Source of the DNA: Gerris lacustris
Taxonomy: Eukaryota; Arthropoda; Insecta; Hemiptera; Gerridae
Assembly (NCBI GenBank): GCA_951217055.1
Contig: OX578279.1
Location: forward strand, 22,865,673-22,929,672
Reading direction: 5' to 3'
DNA length: 64,000 nt
Below, piece by piece: positions 59,780 to 64,000 of the stretch. The stretch's first letter is position 1. Each line of letters starts with the position of its first letter. Both the position numbers and the translations under genes were made by a program. The notes beneath the pieces are model-generated. The model was not told the origin of the DNA and made no database searches. It saw only the letters and a list, made by a program, of their open reading frames with translations.

Positions 59780-62565
59780 ACACTTAATTCTCTTTCAAAA
59801 CCTAGAGTAAAAATTCTCTTCATAATCCTCGAGTATGGACGATTAATAAAATATAATTGCATAATTTCTTAATTGGACATTCTTTTAATAACTTTATACG
59901 ATGAATTACTTTTCATATACATCACATTTTAATTATTCATGTGGTCATTGAAGAAGAAAAAAATCAAATCAATTTCGCACGGGTTTATAATGTTTGGAGT
60001 AAAAATGACTTCATTTTAATTTCGATAATCCTATTACATTACATCAATCTACATAATACTACAAATTTCTTTCCTCCCAAAATATCTTGTTATATGACTT
60101 CCTCAAGATGTTTTTTTCGTTTTTTCTTCTTCTGCATAAGATATAATTGTGAGAAGTTTGCATTAACAAGTGAAGAAAGACTATAACGATGATGTTTACC
60201 TGTCATTTTTCCAGACAATAATATTAGAACTATGCAAAGATTAATTTGCATGTAGCTAAGAAATATAAATACACAGAAATATTCCTTACATAACAACAAT
60301 TAAAAGTGGAGAACATAGCGCCATTTTCTGTTTTTATGGGAACGGAAAAAAATAAAAATGTTTTATATTAAAAGTGTGTATTAAGCCTGTAATAAATCAT
60401 GTAAAATTATTCACGCGTATCGGCTTAACAAAGTTGAGTTTTTTGAATTTACAAATAGAAAATCATGAATATCTTTACATTAAGGGCATTGTATGATGTT
60501 CTTTTACAAATGTACGTTTGTTTTTTTTCACAAATAATTTAACAACAGTAGTAATTATCGCATAAAAAAATACCTAATACCTTAATGGTGATGACTGAAA
60601 GCATTAGTTTCTTACGAAACCACATGCAAAGGAAGGAAGTAGATGTAATCTAAATTATTAGTTCACTGAAAAACTTTCTGACATAAGTTATCAGCAAAAT
60701 TACAAAAAAATCAAAGGATCAAAATAATTTTTTGATTGAAGATTCTTGAATAGTTACGGTGAAAAATGAATATTTACTCATAGGAATATCTTCTAATTGC
60801 TTATACTACAGTAAAATAATAAATATTTAATCTCTATCCCGAGCAGTAACTATAATCAAATCCATCTAAATAACATTTTTACAAAAATAATTTTAATTTT
60901 ACTCAAAATCTAATTGTATATATAGCATAAATTATAACTAAGAAGGGTTAATTTATTCTTTAACTTGTCGAATTAAAGTCATGAATTTGCTGTCATTTAA
61001 ACTCTCACTGTTAAAATGTCTTAAGCTACTAAGGCCCCCATACACGGTCAAATCATGCGCAAACATATTGACCGTGTATGGGGGCCTTTATACATATTAT
61101 ACTTTATAACATGTTAAAAATGACTAAAATGAGACATCTAAAATTTAAGTCTATCAAATTATTAGTAAAGTTTTTAAAAGAAGACAGTTTTCAAGTTTTG
61201 AATTTCACTCTTCTTCCTCAATACCTTTTACAGTGATGCACCTGTACATTATATTTAAAAAAGTTAGAGACTTAATTACTTCCTTGGGGTAATCGTTTTT
61301 CTCTTTTTTTAAAGAAATTAGAAATAACATAATTAGTTTATATGCAATCTTTACAGACAAATATATTAATAAGGCTATGAGGCAGTTAATTAATATTTTA
61401 TCATAGCGGAAACATATAAAAACGGAAACAAACTATGCAATTAACCGGTATCAATCTTACCAGTTTTTATTTTTTTTCTGCATAATATAATAATAAAAAA
61501 AAAATACATTTGCCGCTTCAATGCAACTTACTGTGAACTGCATTTCCATATATTATTAATGAAAAAGTACAAAAAAAAAGGAGTAATAAGGTTTACTGTT
61601 GTTGAACAGTCAAGTTAACCGAGGGGGAAAAAAGCTATAAAAAGTCAAAGGTACGCCTGTGAAATATTGTGTGGTTTAAAACCGGACAGTTGAGGATCAC
61701 TCGTCCGTAAAGTCGATACAGGAAACTAAAGCAAATACCACGTACTCCGTTAACCTGGTATTTAGTCTTTTTTTCTTAGAAAGCTTTAAACACCTTCGAC
61801 TTTTACTCGTGGAAAAATGATCCTAACAAGAGAAATTGACAAAGCTTTATTATATAGACTAACACTTTATTAGTCTGTAAAAAGGTACGTATGAGTTAAA
61901 AAAATATACTCCATAATCAGTGGTTCCTACAGCCTTCCACCAATAACTATTATTTAAAGGAAAACCTTACTATTAATTATTATTGGTCAATATATTATAC
62001 TATTATTTAACATTGAATGCAAAATGCGAATAGAACAATAGGCAATAAATAATAGTTATATAATTTTAAAAGAGCAGCCATGAAGTTTATCTAGTTATAG
62101 ATTACATTAAGATCTGATTGTTTATCGATCACGTACAAATAAAATGTTAAGTACGTATTCTAAACTCATTATTGGAAGTTAGATATTTTTTTAAAGTTGA
62201 AAAACGTGATAGTCAAGACAGATTGTAAAAATGTTGCGTTGTTTACTTTAGTTGTAGTATGTAATGAGCCGTTTCAGATTCTTTGGAGCTTACCGTTTTT
62301 TTCTGTTTTTTCTAACGCAGTTACAAAAGGGTTATTTCCTGAAAGAATGAAATCGATACCAGTCTTCTAGAAGAAGCGATTACTGGGGGAGGAAAAAAAC
62401 ACGATTCTTTTGTACTCTTTGTGTATTTGTACAGTTTTCAAAGGGTGAATAGTGCCTACATGTTGGCACTCTTTCTAAAAGCTATTTTATCCAATTTAAT
62501 CTTGACCGTCTTATACTAAATCTACCTAACAGCGATACCTAGACAGAAAATATATCAAAAAGTTT
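59780..62565. other. AT-rich sequence, nothing recognised apart from one tiny palindrome
   Basis: No gene seen; short frames only. The 58-bp palindrome at 61031-61088 is listed separately. Confidence 0.5.
61031..61088. repeat. 58-bp perfect hairpin, GGCCCCCATACACGGTC arms
   Basis: Arms of 21 bp (61031-61051, 61068-61088) are perfectly complementary around a 16-nt loop 'atcatgcgcaaacata'. It resembles the ggccccat ends of the element at 58150, so it may be a minimal MITE. Confidence 0.9.
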
Positions 62566-62570
62566 ACATA

Positions 62571-62874
62571 TAGTAGTAGTAGTAGTAAGGTGCAAGTACT
62601 AGAAAGGTAGGAAGAACCACTTGTTCGAACCTAGCAATTAAGCCATATTTTACGCCCAATTTACTAGCTCCATGGTAGAGAGTTCCAGACACTTTACACA
62701 TCATATACCTCTGTACATTGTACGGCCAAAGCGAGCATGGTGTTATCATTAGTGCCATATAAATCATTGGCATCACGGAGAGGGATCGAACCCACGACCT
62801 CGTACCGCACCTGTTTCATTTATGGCCAAGCAGACGTGGTAAGTAATTTAATCCACTCGACCACGCTGGCTCTC
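62571..62874 (-). mobile_element. tRNA-derived SINE, second copy
   Basis: Minus strand: head GAGAGCCAGCGTGGTCGAGTGG, box B GTGGGTTCGATCCC, body as in 32706-33065, tail (TAC)n. Flanks 'aagtttacata' and 'aagttgcatata' look like an imperfect target duplication. Confidence 0.9.
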
Positions 62875-62880
62875 AAGTTG

Positions 62881-63318
62881 CATATACTCTTAACTTACCC
62901 ACGAGGTTGAAAAATGTTGCTACAACTTGTTATCTTAGCCCTCTTTAGTGTGGATTTAACTTATTATCTTAGACCTAACTTATACACGAGGTTGAAAAGT
63001 GTTGCTACAACTTGTTATCTTAGCCCTCTTTAGTGTGGATTTAACTTATTATTTTAGACCTAACTTATACACGAGGTTGAAAAGTGTTGCTACAACTTGT
63101 TATCTTAGCCCTCTTTAGTGTGGATTTAACTTATTATCTTAGACCTAACTTATACACGAGGTTGAAAAGTGTTGCTACAACTTGTTATCTTAGCCCTCTT
63201 TAGTGTGGATTTAACTTATTATCTTAGACCTAACTTATACACGAGGTTGAAAAGTGTTACTACAATTTGTTATCTTAGACCACTTGAGTTTTGCTACAAC
63301 TTGTTATCTTAGACCTCT
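62881..63318. repeat. 85-bp tandem repeat, five units
   Basis: 'acgaggttga' recurs at 62901, 62986, 63071, 63156 and 63241, exactly 85 bp apart. Units also carry 'gttgctacaacttgttatcttagcc'. The array begins immediately at the tRNA head of the SINE at 62874. Partial last unit. Confidence 0.95.
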
Positions 63319-63319
63319 T

Positions 63320-64000
63320 TTTTCTTAGGTCCCACAGAGAAATCAACATCAATGCCAATTATGAGGAAGCGATCATAATAAGAGTGGTACATCCATAAGC
63401 CTGCAAGATGGTCACCTTAAGATTTTTCAAATTACAGATCAAAGATAACACTGAAGAAAAAACCTATTATCTATAAATTTGTTGAAACTATATAAAATAA
63501 CAAATACTCGATTGATCCATAATGTTCTCTAAATTCGTTTTTATTAACTCACAATAATAATATCAATCACTACGTTATATAGGAATTGAGGATCAGCCAC
63601 TTGATCCATATTTCGCTGAATTATCAACATGAAATTCGTGTTCCCTCTGACAATTTAAACTATAAAATTACGAATAAAATATCACTCTTGGGAAACAGAA
63701 ACATTTAACTCTACATTAACCAATAATCTTAAAAAGTTCTGCTTCCTCTTCTCCGGATCAGGGATCTAGGGTCTAAGGGGTTAAGAAGCCATCTAAAGCA
63801 ATAGAGTCCTCGAAACTTTCTTCCGATTTTTGTTTTTGATATTTATATTTTTTAGAATAAATACTAAATTGGCCCTGAAATCTTGTTTGTACCTTACCTG
63901 GAATCTTATAACTTATTTCCAAAAGTTTCAAATGTTATTGTAATAAATTGTCCTTGTTATATAAAGGGTCCTTTTAAGCTATTCTTAATACCAAGTCCGA
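63320..64000. other. Window end, nothing recognised
   Basis: No gene, RNA or repeat was found. Confidence 0.5.

Overview
The window looks like AT-rich, repeat-dense nuclear DNA from an arthropod, most likely an insect. I base this on spliced coding exons with GT-AG borders, non-LTR retrotransposon tails, tRNA-derived SINEs, and many terminal-inverted-repeat (TIR) and foldback elements. No bacterial, organellar or viral gene organisation is visible. The order or species cannot be fixed from sequence alone. A run of exactly 200 N at 3801-4000 marks an assembly gap.

Only one host gene is well supported, and it lies on the minus strand. Its large exon at 26687-27857 encodes a coiled-coil region followed by a Pro/Thr-rich linker. 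About 26 kb further along, the exon at 311-501 encodes part of a fibrinogen-related domain (FReD). This is the architecture of a secreted scabrous/angiopoietin-like protein. A 48-bp micro-exon candidate at 17311-17358 fits the reading phase between them. The exon that should carry the start of the FReD was not found and may lie in the N gap. The 5' exons with the signal peptide and the 3' exons are not identified, and the 3' part must lie beyond base 1.

The rest is a mobile-element landscape. Retroposons: a LINE RNase H tail at about 2763-3301 with an 11-bp target duplication, an RTE-like LINE tail at 24241-24602 with an 8-bp duplication, a tRNA-derived SINE family (32706-33065, 62571-62874, and a decayed copy near 58650), and a composite tRNA/5S-rRNA SINE at 55002-55408. 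DNA elements and foldbacks: a 2.5-kb nested palindrome at 9622-12112, two copies of a ~570-bp foldback (15003, 34531), a 480-bp near-perfect palindrome carrying a tRNA-like gene in each arm (44464-44943) with a simpler relative at 23047, a GAAGCGAGCG-ended family (2637, 40120, 52411, and a chimera at 59145), and numerous small hairpin MITEs.

Tandem arrays: 27-bp (5.9 kb), 102-bp x16 (19.4-21.1 kb, open in one frame for 560 codons without a start codon), 74-bp hairpin units (37 kb), ~147-bp x5 (38.6 kb), 101-bp (51.6-53.3 kb, interrupted by a transposon) and 85-bp x5 (62.9 kb). Several insertions are nested and give a relative order of events.
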